A DNA stretch of 64,000 nucleotides, taken from Chytridium lagenaria (Eukaryota > Chytridiomycota > Chytridiomycetes > Chytridiales > Chytridiaceae). The notes below the pieces were generated by a model. That model was given only the letters and a program-made list of their open reading frames with translations. It was not told where the DNA came from and ran no database searches. The stretch is from positions 1 through 64,000 of the forward strand of contig JAHLKC010000152.1 in the NCBI GenBank assembly GCA_025449115.1, written 5' to 3'. This document shows positions 46,888-59,023 of the stretch, one piece after another. The translations under genes were made by a program, and so were the position numbers. The first letter of the stretch is position 1; the number at the start of each line of letters is the position of its first letter.

Positions 46888-47943
46888 TCAAACACGCTCC
46901 CCAAGAATGTTACTGCCGCCCATGTTTCCAGGTGAAGCATAGTGGCAAATGGAAAGCACATCCTCCCCACTCACGCAAGTAGCGCACCCAACGTTCGTAG
47001 AAGGTCCCCAAAGCAACTGCGACAGATGTCCATAAGCATTCGTGTCCCCTCCAAACCCTCCCTTCCCAAAGTTCATCTCCCTCACAAATGCGCTGCATTC
47101 CTTGTGGACAAAACTGCGGAGGCCTTCAATATTGCGCGCAAAGACGGTGGGAGGCTGGCCGCTGGGGTCATTGACCCAGAAGAGGTTTTCGCCAACCCCA
47201 TTGGAGGACCGGAACTCGTTCTCAGAGTGCTTCATGTCGCACTTATCGGTTGAACGCATGGAGGCATAGACCTGAATAAGATAGGCGGTTAGAATGACTT
47301 TGTTTCAATTTAAAACATGAAAGGGTAAAAAAGAGCTCACATCTGCAATGTTCTCAATACGCTGATCGTATCTGACAGTGTATGGAGAGTAGTCGAATCC
47401 AACTATCTTTCCGTATGTCTGGCGAAGGGCATTGGAGCGAGCCACAAAATCAGCCTTGAGGGTCGCCTCGGAAGCCCTATAGTTAATTGGCCCACTAACA
47501 ACCTCTTTCAAAGCATTACAAAGGCTTTCCTCATCCACGCGTCCCGGAAGGTTATCAATAGGCGCCGGCGGCTCAACAACAGGGGCAGGTGGCTCATCGA
47601 CAGGAGCCGGGGCGGGGCTCTCATCAACTGGAGCAGGGGGTTCCTCAACGGGTCCAGGAAGCTCTACGGGGGTCTGGAAACCCCCGTTCCCAATAAGTTG
47701 TGGTAACTCGTTATCTGCGGGCTTGTCCTCCTCAACGGGGTCGGCCGGCGCCGTTTCAACGTATTCCGGCTTCTTGCTCCATTTCTTGCATTTGCGCTTG
47801 GGGGTCGTAGTGGAGGTCACAACGGGGGCGGCGGTGGTAATGGTAGCTTTGGTGGAGAGGGAGCCATCATAGTTGCCAGCGTCAATAGAGGCAGAGGCAC
47901 CGAGAGCGATAGCAGCGAGAGCAACGATTTTTCCAATGAACAT
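46888..47943 (-). CDS. Secreted CAP/SCP-domain (PR-1-like) protein
   Basis: Two exons, 47943-47341 and 47271-46888, joined by a 69-nt GT-AG intron, give 328 aa. The start ATG at 47943 begins a signal peptide (MFIGKIVALAAIALGASASI). A Thr-rich part, a basic patch (KRKCKKWSKK) and a long Pro/Val/Glu-rich linker of PPAPVDE-type repeats follow. The C-terminal CAP domain shows HSENEFRSSNGVGENLFW, GHLSQLLWGPSTNVGCATC and ICHYASPGNMGG, corresponding to the family's HxxxR, GEN, H[FN]TQ[LV]VW and CxYxPxGN signatures, with the cavity His and Glu present. CAP proteins bind lipids or act at the cell surface; the role here is unknown. The frame is clean. Confidence 0.88.
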
Positions 47944-49209
47944 GGTATGCAAGGTCTATATGTAGTATATCTATGAAAAGAGGGATGAATGATGGGAAGA
48001 GGAATGGCACGTCCCATTTTTATTGTTGGGAACAGCCGTTCGTCTTTCACGCATGTTTTTTCCCTTGTTTTTTTGCCTGGTGCTGGATGAAACAAACCAG
48101 ATGCATGTTGACAAACTGGCCCTTGGTTTCAGGGTTAGCTTGCATATACCATTTCTATAAACGTTCAAGGCGCAAGGCAGTTTAAGCACCCTGTATACCC
48201 ATCCGCCACAATTCCGAAAAATAGGTGCGGTTCAGCTTTGACTCAACTTTGTTTCAAGAGGTGTCAAAAATTGCTCTGCGCCTTCAAGTGTTCACTAGAA
48301 GGCTGGAATTTGAGTCAACCTGCTTCTCTTTGTTCCAGCAAACTTGAATCCGTGGGCGTCCCTCGCTGACTATGAATAGGAAAGTAATTTTATGGCAGTT
48401 TTTTTACGACCCAATTCCACCCACCGACACCTCACCCACTCATGAACAACACATTTCTCTGTTGGCAAACCACTGTGTTTCCTTGTCTTTCATTGCGAGG
48501 ATTCCTCATCCCCGCCGTGATGTTTTGAACTTTTTTAGAAGCCGTATGAACGTTAGTACAAAAAGCATGGAGTAGATATGACCGTATGAGTCGTTCATCT
48601 ATTGTTCCAGTTACAGGTATTGTAAAAAAACCCATAAAATCGTCAAGGAACATGAAAACATCCCCCCTCGATGATGTTCCACACTTGTGCAGAGATCTCA
48701 GATAAGCAAAAGACGGGAAAGCTTGAAGACCCTTGTCTCCTTGTTACAGGCCCGTTTTGCCTCAAATCCTTGCTTCAAAGAATTATTCTTGTCGTTTCAA
48801 TAGCCCCTAAGTTGGAAAAGGACGCCCCCTTTGCATGGCTTGGAAAGAAGTTAACCACACTTTTACTTTCTTTCACAGGTTGGCACATAAAGATTGAACG
48901 AAATGTTGGCAATTTACAAAAAACAACACGTACTAATTTATAATTGCGAAGGATTCAAATAGCTAAAAAGTTGAGACGCGAGAGACCGCATTAATTGCTA
49001 TTGCGGTTCTTTTTTGGCCAAAAATGCGTAGAAAAAGTGTCCAATTGTTGAACACGAGATCAGAAGCGTTTAGCAAATGACATTATTTTAATGGTATCAA
49101 TGTAGTGGTTTTAAATTAAGAGCTCTCCCTAAAATCTTCCCTTCCTCCAGTAATTGCCCGCATCATAAACCAGAGCCTAAAGGTTGCCATAAAACACGAC
49201 AGGCAAAGC
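47944..49209. other. Intergenic region, no gene recognised
   Basis: About 1.27 kb. Open frames on both strands (for example 48671-48943 +) show no coding character or homology that I can see. The promoter of the CAP gene is expected just right of 47943; a stretch rich in T and C lies at 48020-48070. Confidence 0.35.
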
Positions 49210-49774
49210 TCATGCAATACGTTGATGGCAGACATAAACACCGTCGATAGTTTCGCAAAGCGCATCCGCAGTAATAACAAATGATCTTGAGCCTATAGTG
49301 AGATATTCCTCCCTGGGGACAACGTTCTTCAAAAAATCGCAAGGGTTTTCGGGTGTACCGCACAGCAACGAAGAATCCTGCACGCTACCAGGGAGTGACG
49401 TCGACATTATTGACGCGGAGTTTAATAGACCGGAATGCATAGGGTCAGGGGTCCAGTGTTCTGTAACGAAAGAGTAAACCATCCCAAGCACTGTAGTCAC
49501 AGTTAATAACTTTTATATAAAATATATAAAATCACGCTAGCTTACCGAAAGCCAGACACACTGCAACACCGATGACGAGTTTTCCAACTTCTGCACTTCC
49601 AGGTTTTCCTCGAAATGAACCCGACTCGACATCCTTGACGAGTTTTGTAGTTGCGGCTGATGATTCTTGCACGACTTTCTTTGCGCGTGCACGAATGCTC
49701 GATGAAAGGTCTTTGGAGTTGACGGAGATGCCGCTGATGGCACTGACAACGTTCGCTGATCGAGTGATGGTCAT
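49210..49774 (-). CDS. Small single-pass membrane protein, function unknown
   Basis: Two exons (49774-49546 and 49490-49210) with a 55-nt GT-AG intron give 169 aa in clean frame. The N-terminus is Ser/Thr/Lys-rich and amphipathic (SSSIRARAKKVVQESSAATT). One hydrophobic segment spans the exon junction (KLVIGVAVCLAFVLGMVYSF). The C-terminal domain carries several Cys (LLCGTPENPCDFL, ADALCETIDGVYVC) that could form disulphides if extracytoplasmic. I do not recognise a family. The exact splice restoring the hydrophobic segment supports a real gene. Confidence 0.7.
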
Positions 49775-50122
49775 TTTCTTCTAGAGCGATAGTATGCGAA
49801 AAATGTTGAATAAGTCACTGAATGTGAAGAGCGAGATACTTTTTAGTGATTTTAGTTGATTTAAGACAGTTTCCAAAAATAGGGGGGCACGTTCCATGCC
49901 TTCCAGAACGAATATTTGTCACATTCCAAAAACAAACATCAGCTCTAAATTCAAACCTTGCTAGACTCCTTTTCATATTTCTTCATGCAATGGTATATAT
50001 CTCCGGGGGGAAAAAGTTCTGCAATAAAAATTCTCTATATCAAACCATTTATAAAAGCATCAAAATCAGAATTTGTTTTGCATCTACATATCTCATAGCA
50101 ATCGCAATAATTAAAATACACG
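49775..50122. other. Short intergenic region
   Basis: Lies between the small membrane protein start and the LIM gene end, both on the minus strand. Nothing is recognised. Confidence 0.35.
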
Positions 50123-52258
50123 CTACTGCAAGTTTGCCAACAATGTCCGCCGCTTCACAGCTTTGCTTGTCTTGTTGGGCTTATATACGACGCGGATGTC
50201 GTTCTCGCAGAACACGTCGCCGTCGTAAGAGTAGTAGACGTCGGAAAGAGGTTGTCGACATACACCACAGCTCCAGCAGTTAGGATGAACTTTTAAAAAA
50301 TTTTGTTAGTACTTTGTAATATAAAGTGAAAGAGGTGTGGACTTACAGCGCTTGTTAATTTCTTGCACTTCTGCGCAGGGACCTTTAAAAATAATAATTT
50401 AGACAGATATATCCACTACAGAAATAAAGGAGACGACATGACGAAAACATGAAAGAGGCTTATAACAGAAAACTCACCCTCAATAGGTTCCCTACACTTT
50501 CCACACAGCGACCCATTCATTCTATGATAGTCCATCCGACAATACGGCATCCCCTCCCACACATAAAAACTTCTATCAGGGAATCCCCTCCCGCATCCAC
50601 CACACGCAAAACACCCCTTATGCCATGCCGCATCCAACGCAACAATTGTTTCACCCTGAATAGGATTCTCACATCCTTTACATCTCGGAGCCACCAGTCT
50701 CGCATAATCATGCGCACAGTACACAACGTCATTATGTTCGAAAAAGTTACCACGGACCGGTTTTGAGCATCCAGCGCAGAGGAGATGATGAGGATGCCAA
50801 AGTTGTCCTAGCGCCTGCACTGGGTTTCCCTCAACAGGATTGTTGCTGATAATGTCGTGTCAGCATCGGTTTAGAAGAAATAAAGCTTACCATCCCGCAC
50901 ACATGTCTTCTTGAAAGAGAAGGTCGTAGTCGGCTTCGCAGTAGGCTTTGCCTTCGTGAGGCATATACGGAAGACTTTCGCTAAATGGCTCACGACATAC
51001 TTCACAACAGAAGCAGTCGGCATGGTAAAACTAAAAAAAGTATATTAGATCGCATATTCCAACACTTAGTAAAAAGAATCACCCACCTGTTCGAGAACCT
51101 CAATTTCAAACGCTTGGCTCTCATCCACAATACGCTTGTTACATCCCCCGCATGTCTTCACAGGTACCGCCGGAGCAGCAGGGGGAGACATTCCAGGTGG
51201 TGCAGGTCCTCCTCCAACCCTCATCTCACTCATCAAATCCGCCATCATCTCATCATACCGACTAGACGACGTACCACCCATCTGATTTCCTCGTGAATCC
51301 CCCCATACAACCCCTGCTGTTGACCGTAACCATCTGGCTCCGGCCTCTGTCTTGCTCCATAACCTTGCTGCGGATCGTACGAAGTCTGTCCATAACCCAC
51401 CGTTCCTCCAGATCCAGGCCCACGCTGCTGTTGTTGCTGCGGCTGCGGACCGGGCGGTCCACCCTTCCGCTCAGGGAGTGAGTTGTTTCTGCCCATTCCA
51501 CCTTGGCCTTGACCTTGCTGTCCATGGTTCAAGCTCTCAGACCGGTCAAGCCGTCCTGTCCAGTTCCTGTCCTGACCATATGATTGCCCCTGACCATACG
51601 ATTGCCCCTGTCCATATGGTTGTCCCTGCGGCATCCCTGGCATATGTTGCCCCGACATTTGCGGGTTGTAACCACCACCCCCATATCCTGGCTGCTGTTG
51701 CATCCCTCCTCTTCCGATACCTGGCTGATCACCTCTTCCTGAATTCGACGTACTTCGTTGAAGCCCTCCCTGCGGCATTCCGCCGGGGGGGTTTCCATAA
51801 CCAGGAGCTGGATCAACGTAACCCCGCCCACCACCACCTCCCCCTCCACCATAGCGATCACCCACAGGACCACTCATAGGACTCGAGCCATGTTGTCCGT
51901 AGGGATTTCCTTGCGGTCCACCTCTACCAATTTGACCTCCAGCATTGTTATTGAACCCTGGAGCCGGAGGAAGCCTTGACACTGGTCGCTCTAAACCATG
52001 ATCATCATCAGAATAATAACCCAACTCATCCACAAACCTTTTTTTCTCTGCTGCTGCCCTTTCTGCTGTCCTTGTTGCCCTCGCATATCCCTCTGTCCCG
52101 CAGCGGCCGCATCTAACAACCAGATGTTACTAAACGCCTCCTTTTCTATAAAGGCAAATAAACTTACGACACATGTGCTCCTTATCAAAATCCAACACCT
52201 GCCCACAGTCCCTGCATCTAAACGTAGGTGCTTCAGAGAAATACGTTGATCTGACCAT
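50123..52258 (-). CDS. Four-LIM-domain protein (paxillin-like) with Gly/Gln/Tyr-rich region
   Basis: LIM domains are double zinc fingers for protein docking, often at the cytoskeleton. Start at 52258 with a small Cys-rich motif (CRDCGQVLDFDKEHMC). After an intron come a Gln-rich run and a 200-residue low-complexity region with YGQGQSYG and PGYGGGG repeats (52033-51290). Four C-terminal LIM domains follow: CGGCNKRIVDESQAFEIEVL onward (51180-50900), HPHHLLCAGCSKPVRGNFFE (50830-50690), CKGCENPIQGETIVALDAAW with WHKGCFACGGCGRGFPDRSF (50680-50500), and KCKKLTSA, then NCWSCGVCRQPLSDVYYSYD (50340-50170). Stop at 50123-50125. Short introns sit inside the LIM region. One base appears missing in the A7 run at about 52037-52043 before RFVDELGYY. 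Closest known architecture is paxillin/Pxl1. Confidence 0.85.
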
Positions 52259-52706
52259 GGCGGCTGCTTTTGCTGATGCTGGCGTTGTTGAAGATGAGAT
52301 CGTCTGTCGTTGGCGAGGCGAAGGGCATGCAACCAGCGGCTTTTGTGTAACGGAGGCCAAGATCCAAAACACGAGAATCGGCGCAAAAAGAAAAAAATAT
52401 TTCGTCAATTTATCGTGATAGAGCTGGTGGAGGTTGAGTAAAGTTATGGTTATGTAAAGGGCTGCTGTAAGTTTTTAACAACACGTCACGTACATCCCGA
52501 GTCTGACATTTGTCAAAATAAATGCTGCTGCAGTTGGAATGAACGGCCATGTTCCATCCAGAGGACACCACCAAAACTAACACACTCCCAAAGGGCTAAA
52601 CCACATTGAATAACAGCAACATATATATTCACAAACTAAAAAGTTGATTGCCATAGTTTTAAAGCAAAATACAAAGATAGACGTCTAAAAAAAGGAATTT
52701 CCTCGT
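52259..52706. other. Intergenic region between RFA1 and the LIM gene
   Basis: Same-strand spacer of about 450 bp. The first 160 bases hold an opposite-strand open frame that shadows the LIM start. No separate gene is seen. Confidence 0.35.
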
Positions 52707-55535
52707 CTACACCCCGTAAGTAGCAATTGTCTGCAAAAGTTGCTCAGACGCAACTCCATAATCAATTTTGTTACACCCCGTCGCCGTCAACCGAACCTTT
52801 TGCTCGCTCTGCATACGTAAGATTTAAGTAGGAACATTAAAGAATTTTGGTGAGTTACTTCCCAATAGAAGCCCATTAAGATACGGTAAAAGAAAAATCG
52901 CTGAAAAGGGTCAAACACGCACCTGGTAAAATTCCGCCTTCGCTCGAACTTTGAAATTCATCTGCGTCCAGATAGCATTCTTCACAAGTGCCTTGAACTG
53001 CGGCTCATCCGCCTCCTACAAACAAAGGTATTCAGAATGCAATCATTGTTCGAAATTAGGGGACTTTTAAAAATAGGTTATTGATGCCAACCTTAATCTC
53101 ATTTAGCTCATTCGCGGATTTCGCAAAAAGTGCTTCAGCCTGATCGTTAAACAACTGCAACCATTCTTGCCCGGTATGATCCGCCACAGCCATGGAGCAT
53201 ATATATCTAAATCCCAATGTCAGCATTCGTATAGGCGGACAAGAAACGATTTACACATACCTGTAATTAGGGGACGGGAAGGCCTTGTCACATTTCTCGC
53301 ATCTCCATCCACGATCACTTTCAAAGACCTTCTTGTTGCAATCGGGAGTATGGCAAGCAGGATACCACATGTTGTTGTCTCGGATGAAACAAATTGTTCC
53401 CGCGATAGTGAACCAGTCGGGCTAACGATAGTCCAGTGAGTAAAAAATGTAATTCAATCTCTGGCCCCAACACCAAATAGATGAAATGTCTATCAAAAGC
53501 CCTTAAAGTTATTTTAACATACCTTCTCGTTCATCCCCAAATTTTCATCGGCGATTTGAGCAATTGTCTTAAACGCATCCATCCTCATCTCCCCACCGCC
53601 AGCATTCCCTGCAGCACCCACCCCAGAAGCATTATACCCAGTAAACTCCGCAGTGGATCCTTCCGAATCATACCATCCCCTCAAGAAAAATGCTTCTTGC
53701 ATCTCGGGATTAAGCTGCATGGACGAGTTGCTCCCAACAGAAAGACATCTACCTCCGTAATCCCCCACACGTCCACCCTTGAGTGCAAGAACGGGGTTAT
53801 CGGTAGCATTGAAAGTCTCAGCCTGACGACCCCAAAGCGTGAGGCGGCGACACTAAACTTGGATTCGTCAACAATGACAATGTCACGTTTTTGGAGCTAA
53901 AATGTCAGATACTGTTCCGATATTAAAAAAAATTCAGCAAACGAATACTTACAGGTTTCTGGGTGGTTTTGGAAAACAAGGGTGGTCAAATCGTGCACTT
54001 CACGAACCACACCAACGACATCTACAGTACATATTAAATTAAAGCATCGCGATGGTTGATACATACCAACGTTGGCATCTTTCTCATGGTTGTATAGATC
54101 GCTCAACATAACACGGTTCATTCGAATTTTAGGAGCAAGACTGGGATCATCACACTATATACCACGTCATCAGCAACCCTTATAAATAAAACAACATCAT
54201 AAAAGGAAAGGGACAACATAAAGAGAAACAAAATGTAAAGTCGCGTGTATTATGACATATTAAAGAAGCAACAAAAAAAAATGTCTACTCACAAGCCGAA
54301 TCTCCGTAGAGGCCTCCAATGTCATCTCATACTCATTGTCGATCCCGCCGCTATATTGCTTCCTCGCAACCTTGATAGGCGCCTTACTCACATAATACAC
54401 ACTTCCCTCTTCAAGCACATCATACAGTGTGGTAACAGCCTCATTAAAGCCAGTTGCACGAATCTCACCCTATAAAAATAAGCCTTATTGATTTGAGATC
54501 GAAAAAAAAAAACGAGTAAAGGAAAGGAAATCATACCGATTCATCCGCAAACGTGACGCTAAACAACTTGCCCTCGCCTCGGGCAGTCTGAAAATGACGA
54601 ATATCGCTCTTACTTGCGACTCGTGCTCGAATAGTCCATCTACAACGTTTTTAACTCAACTCTCAACATCAAGCTTCCTTACTTGTTCTGATAAGGACTC
54701 AAACTCTTGATTGGAAAAACGGCAACATGAGGCTCCATTTGTCTCGCGTAAGGGTTTTTTCCGGATGACCCGTTGTTGGGCGCAGGTCGATTACCACTGT
54801 TCATGTGTTGTTGCTGCTTGGGAAGACTCATGTTTCTATTAAAAAAATGTAAGAAAGAAAAGTTCTACAACAGGTTGGGCTGCAAAGTCTACGAGATGGC
54901 CAAACTTACGCTGGTTTGGGTGCGGCTGCGGCGAGTGGAGGACCACCCTCAGCTTCACTTTTGTATTCGACAGGAGCACCCAACCTCGGGTAATCCTTTT
55001 GTCCAGGGTTCAAGCATTCAATGCTCAGAAGAATCAAAATCCTGAAGGAAGTTAAGTATCAGGAAGTGACGTAAGGGAATCAACCTCTTGTTGCCAACGA
55101 CGTTGCAGATAAAATGATTCAAAGCAACGAGTGAATGGCGGGCAATCTTTTCTTCAGTAACGAGGACATTGAGCTGGGTGGAGAGCATGGCTGGTGGAAG
55201 AGAAATTGTTTAAACGAAGGAAGAATTACGAAGAAGGGGATTGGATGGATCTCGACGGCCTTACCTTGAATGAAGAACTCGCCATCAGATAAGATAACGC
55301 TGTTGAACGTTGTCGTGGCCGAAAGAAGAGGACGAAGTTGCAGAAATTAGACGGCTTGATGGACATCGGATGACAAGAATGAGTGAGCTCACCGGTATCG
55401 CTCCGACTCACTTCCCGACGAATCAGCCTGAGTATACTTCTTGATGTTAAGCAGCTGCACCACTGGGTTGAGAAAATCCTCGCTGGAGGTAGTACTCTCC
55501 ATTGTCGCTCTCACAAAACCACTAGTCAGATCCAT
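52707..55535 (-). CDS. RFA1: Replication protein A large subunit (RPA1/RFA1)
   Basis: Binds single-stranded DNA in replication, repair and recombination. The minus-strand gene has about 10 short-intron exons. The start at 55535 ([20 protein letters not shown]) leads into the N-terminal OB domain ([32 protein letters not shown]). A Pro/Asn linker with [20 protein letters not shown] precedes DBD-A ([48 protein letters not shown]). Then come DBD-B ([29 protein letters not shown]) and DBD-C with its zinc finger ([27 protein letters not shown]) and [20 protein letters not shown]. It ends [18 protein letters not shown] (stop 52707-52709). The order and content match the family along its whole length. 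The reading frame changes within the DBD-B/DBD-C part (about 53500-53900) need care. Confidence 0.92.
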
Positions 55536-55608
55536 GATGATAGATGTTGGTTTGATGTGTCCTGATGGTCTGGACAGCTTTTATATAGGCAAAAATATTT
55601 GAAAAAAT

Positions 55609-56857
55609 CTAACGCTTTTTTATTGAGGACCGCGTTCGTCTGGCTACAGCGGCCGCGACGGGTTCCTCCTTTGTTTCCCGATCTTTGGCTGCCTTGGACA
55701 CAGTTCTACTTCCTACTGTTCCAGATGATGTCCCCCCTCCTGGACCCGTTGGAGTGCCGCTGGGTGTGTTCACATCCCTATTCAATCTTGGCCGTCCGCG
55801 ACCCTTTGAAACTTTTGGAGTGGCCATACTAGCGTCAGGGGAGCTTGGCCCATCCAAAGCCGCCGATACTGCTGCTGCCAATAATTTCTGTCGTTTTATT
55901 GGTCGCTCTTCTTCAGTATTTTCGCCCTCGCCGAAAGTTGTGGTGGATTCCGGTGATGGTGCATCCCCTTCACCATCTGCGCTTTGAGGAACGGGGGGTG
56001 GCGGCATCTTTGGCTTCCGACCTCTTCTTTCACGGCGTTCAGGTATCCCCTGCAACTGATGGGGTAGGAGTTTCCAGAATTCATCATCACCACCTTCTTC
56101 ATCAATATCAAATGTCCTCCACCCTTAACCTCCCTCGGCCGCGGCCCCTCTCTTTGATAGGAGAAGAAGCTAGAGAAGATGGCATAACGATGGAGTGTTG
56201 GTTTCGGATTCGACATCGCTGTCGTTGGGTGTGGAAATGCCGGGTGCTGTTTTCGCATTTGAAGGTGTGGGCGAGCCCTTTCTAGTCTCTGTGATAAGTG
56301 ACTCAAAATCATCGGAAGGAAGGCTGAATTCTGTTGATAAATGAAAAGGATGGCTGCTTGTCACTTCCTCCTCGTTCGCTTGGAGAAAGTTCCTCGTCAT
56401 CGTCTTCTTCCTGTATAAAAGTCAGCACATTTACTTTCCATACGCTTGAAAAAGCATACATTAAAGATTCTAGCCCTTGTAGGTCGAAAGAAGAGTCTCG
56501 AGAAATTCCCAAATATCAGATACTTTAACAGTCTTTGGATACTGGTTCTGTGCATCTGCTGGCAATATGCTCACCATCCGAAAATGTCGGTGGATGCCTT
56601 ATGAAGCTCGAGTCAGTCATCATCATCAGCGACATAGGTTATCCACGGTCTCCACAAGGCATTGTATAGATGAGTATGCTGGTATCATCCCAAATTGAGG
56701 AACGGAGAGGCGGCGAGAGGGTGGTGTAGGCGTGGATGACTTGCACAAAAACACCCACACTAACTCTTAACTTCCAAAGGTCATCACCCACAACAGGCCT
56801 TGCTGAGCATATTGCTCTTAACAAAGCGATCTCCATGTCGACTGTCCACTGAACCAT
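55609..56857 (-). CDS. EAF7: EAF7/MRGBP-family NuA4 chromatin subunit
   Basis: Component of the NuA4/TIP60 histone acetyltransferase. Exon 1 starts at 56857 (MVQWTVDMEIALLRAICSAR, then PVVG), and an intron of about 180 nt leads to GIHRHFRMVSILPADAQNQY and VSDIWEFLETL, followed by DLQGLESL. Together these form the conserved EAF7 domain (W...E..LL.AI...RPVGIHRHFRM). A third exon holds an acidic patch (EEDDDEEL) and EFSLPSDDFESLI, a second family motif. The C-terminal region (56055-55609) is basic with two AT-hook-like motifs (RRGRKPKMP and KGRGRPRLNR), which suggests direct DNA contact. Two frame changes (about 56480 in a CTCTTCT run, and within 56400-56300) need indel corrections. Stop at 55609. 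Confidence 0.82.
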
Positions 56858-57202
56858 CTTTGTGATTGCTCGCCGACACGCGGTGGCCCGAAGGTAGTTG
56901 GATGAGACGACTACTTGTTCTGATGTTTGACTTTTTGGACAACTCTCGTTTAAGTTCAGAAATTAAGTACTGTATTTACAATGACAGGACCACCATATAA
57001 AAAGGACCTCGAACTTTGCCTTGCTGATACTACCACGAAGACGGAAACAACAAGGAAACTGAAAAAAGGGAAAGGAAGTAACAAAGTATTAAGGATGGGA
57101 TATGAAAACCGGATATAGACATTCTGTACTCTCCAAACTCGATCATACATAAAATTGAGTTCGAATATAGGATTCAATGTGATTGCAAAGAAACACATAA
57201 GG
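56858..57202. other. Short intergenic region
   Basis: Lies between the EAF7 start and the FOL3 end, both minus strand. An overlapping open frame (57198-56956) has no coding character. Confidence 0.35.
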
Positions 57203-58492
57203 TCAGTTTGGAAGGGTACGCTTCGTTGACGCCAAAGTCGACCTCAAAGTATCTCTGACGAGGTAAAGACTTCCACACACAAAAATAGTTCCAGAGACCT
57301 TCTTCTCTCTCAAATACGACAATGCCTGATCAATAGTGTCGAAATGCGTTGCATCGATATCAGAAAACAGCGAAACAGCGCTCTCTCTGACTTGCAATGG
57401 CGGCAGGCACGAGATCCACGGCATCCCTCTGGCTGCGAAAACCCAACAGCTATCAGCTTATCACCCCGCCGAAGCAATTTCTCCAACAACGGCTTGCAAT
57501 CCTTCCCAGCCTTGAACCCCGTGACCCACGTCAAAGTCTTGCCGTTCTTGCGCAAGTTCGCGTCAACGTAGCTTGAAAGACAATTTATTCCGTGGTCATT
57601 GTGCGCACCGTCAAGGATGAACGAGACATTCGAGTCGGCGATTGCGAGTTTCTGCATCCGTCCCGGCCAATTCACACCTTTGAGACCAGCTTCGACCATG
57701 GAAGCTGTACACGGATACTCGGCAGGCTTAATTCTATCCAAAACCTCAAAGGCCCTGCAGACGATCCCAATGTTGACCCTTTGAAAGTCACCCTCTAAAT
57801 GAGACGTCACGACATGGCTTTCCCCTTTAAATGTCAATTTTACAGTCATTCCCTCTCTGGTGTCGGCCACCTCCACCTCATCCACAATCTGAGAAAACTC
57901 TAACGGAGCGCCACTCTCGCCGCTTCCGTCTTAAATACATTATTTGCCTCTTCATATATCTGCTTCCCAACAACGGCATGAGCACCCGGCTTCAAAATAC
58001 CCGCCTTCTCTTTCGCAATTAACTCAATGGTATTCCCAAAAACTCGACGTGATCGTATGATATCGGCGTAAACAAACAAATCAATGGCTTCGGAAATACA
58101 TTGGTCGCATCCAACCTCCCGCCCATCCCAACCTCCACTACTGCAATCTTGATCCCACTCTCCTTAAAATGCAACAAAGCCACCACCGTCAAGATTTCAA
58201 ACTCGGTCGCCTTGATACTTGTGTTGAGGCTGCGGACTCGTTCATCCACTTCACGATAAGCTGCCTCAGTCATGGCCTCATCGTCTATTCTGATGCAATC
58301 CCATGGTCCCACAAGCGCTGGAGAAGTGAACAATCCGCACCTAATCCTCCCCGCCGCCAACACCGCAGACATCATGGCGCATACCGATCCCTTGCCGTTC
58401 GTTCCAGCGACATGAACAACATCGTAATGGTGATGCGGATCATTTAAAGCCTTAAGCAGTGCTGTCACTCTCTCCAAGCCAAGGTCTATCAT
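57203..58492 (-). CDS. FOL3: Dihydrofolate synthase (FolC/FOL3 family)
   Basis: Adds glutamate to dihydropteroate (dihydrofolate synthetase) using ATP. Start at 58492: MIDLGLERVTALLKALNDP. The ATP-binding loop is VVHVAGTNGKGSVCAMMSAV, followed by GRIRCGLFTSPALVGPWDCI and VVEVGMGGRLDATNVF (family Mur-ligase signature), SYDHVEFLG, LIAKEKAGILKPGAHAVVGK, the C-terminal domain NWPGRMQ, ILDGAHNDHGI and GTIFVCGSLYLVRDTLRSTL. The shorter N-terminal-domain loop and lack of a mitochondrial leader fit FOL3 better than folylpolyglutamate synthase, but the two are hard to separate by eye. Single-base deletions (in the + strand C3 at 58035-58037 and near 57905) break the frame. Stop at 57203-57205. Confidence 0.88.
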
Positions 58493-58599
58493 TTTTTTTT
58501 ATGAAAATTGAGGTGAGGGTTATTATTAATGTAAATAATACTTCGACATGGAAATGGTAGGATGATGGTAAGCAATTAATCGAAACTACGTATTTTGGA

Positions 58600-58990
58600 C
58601 TATTGATAGAGGATAGATGCGGAGTAGATGATAATCGATAAGCTGATGTCGAAGAGGATCTTCATGAAGTGAAGGAGTCGTGAATGTATCTCACGTGTAG
58701 CCCCGAGAAACCGGCTAGTTAAACAAACGCTCACCGTGACAAGCAAACAAATTATATATAAGCAGCGTACCGAAATAGTTTCTTTTAAGAGATTTTCTAA
58801 GATTGACGGGTTACTTTTTATAATCTTGTATGCAATGCTGAGGTCTCGGAAGTCATCTTGTAGCGTCCAAAATCCATGGCTTACCGTCAACGTCCTTTTG
58901 CCGCTCGGCAAGTTTATCTCGACCTCCTTGGAGGTTGGTACAGATTCCGTCCGAGGGTGATAAATGAATTATTAGGCCTTCGGCATCATT
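58600..58990 (-). CDS. Possible small membrane protein ORF, uncertain
   Basis: On the minus strand the frame from about 58990 through 58600 reads ESVPTSKEVEINLPSGKRTL, HGFWTLQDDFRDLSIAYKII and two hydrophobic stretches (LYIICLLVTVSVC, DISLSIIIYSASILY). The first part looks protein-like. No ATG in good context was found upstream, and an intron may be present near 58760. It lies head-to-head with the 59024 gene and could be a separate small gene. No family is recognised. Confidence 0.3.
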
Positions 58991-59023
58991 GGATTCATCA
59001 CAGTAATTGTTTTTGAGATCATC

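Noticed and set aside
46710..47269. Plus-strand ORFs opposite the CAP gene
   Set aside because: They are antisense shadows of a conserved CAP domain and have no homology of their own.
49210..58492. Operon-like cluster of consecutive minus-strand genes
   Set aside because: The genes have unrelated functions, own introns and spacers of 70-450 bp; this is ordinary compact fungal gene order.
58736..58960. Plus-strand ORF as an N-terminal extension of the 59024 membrane protein
   Set aside because: It stops before 59024 in a different frame and no donor/acceptor pair links it convincingly; the minus strand looks more coding there.
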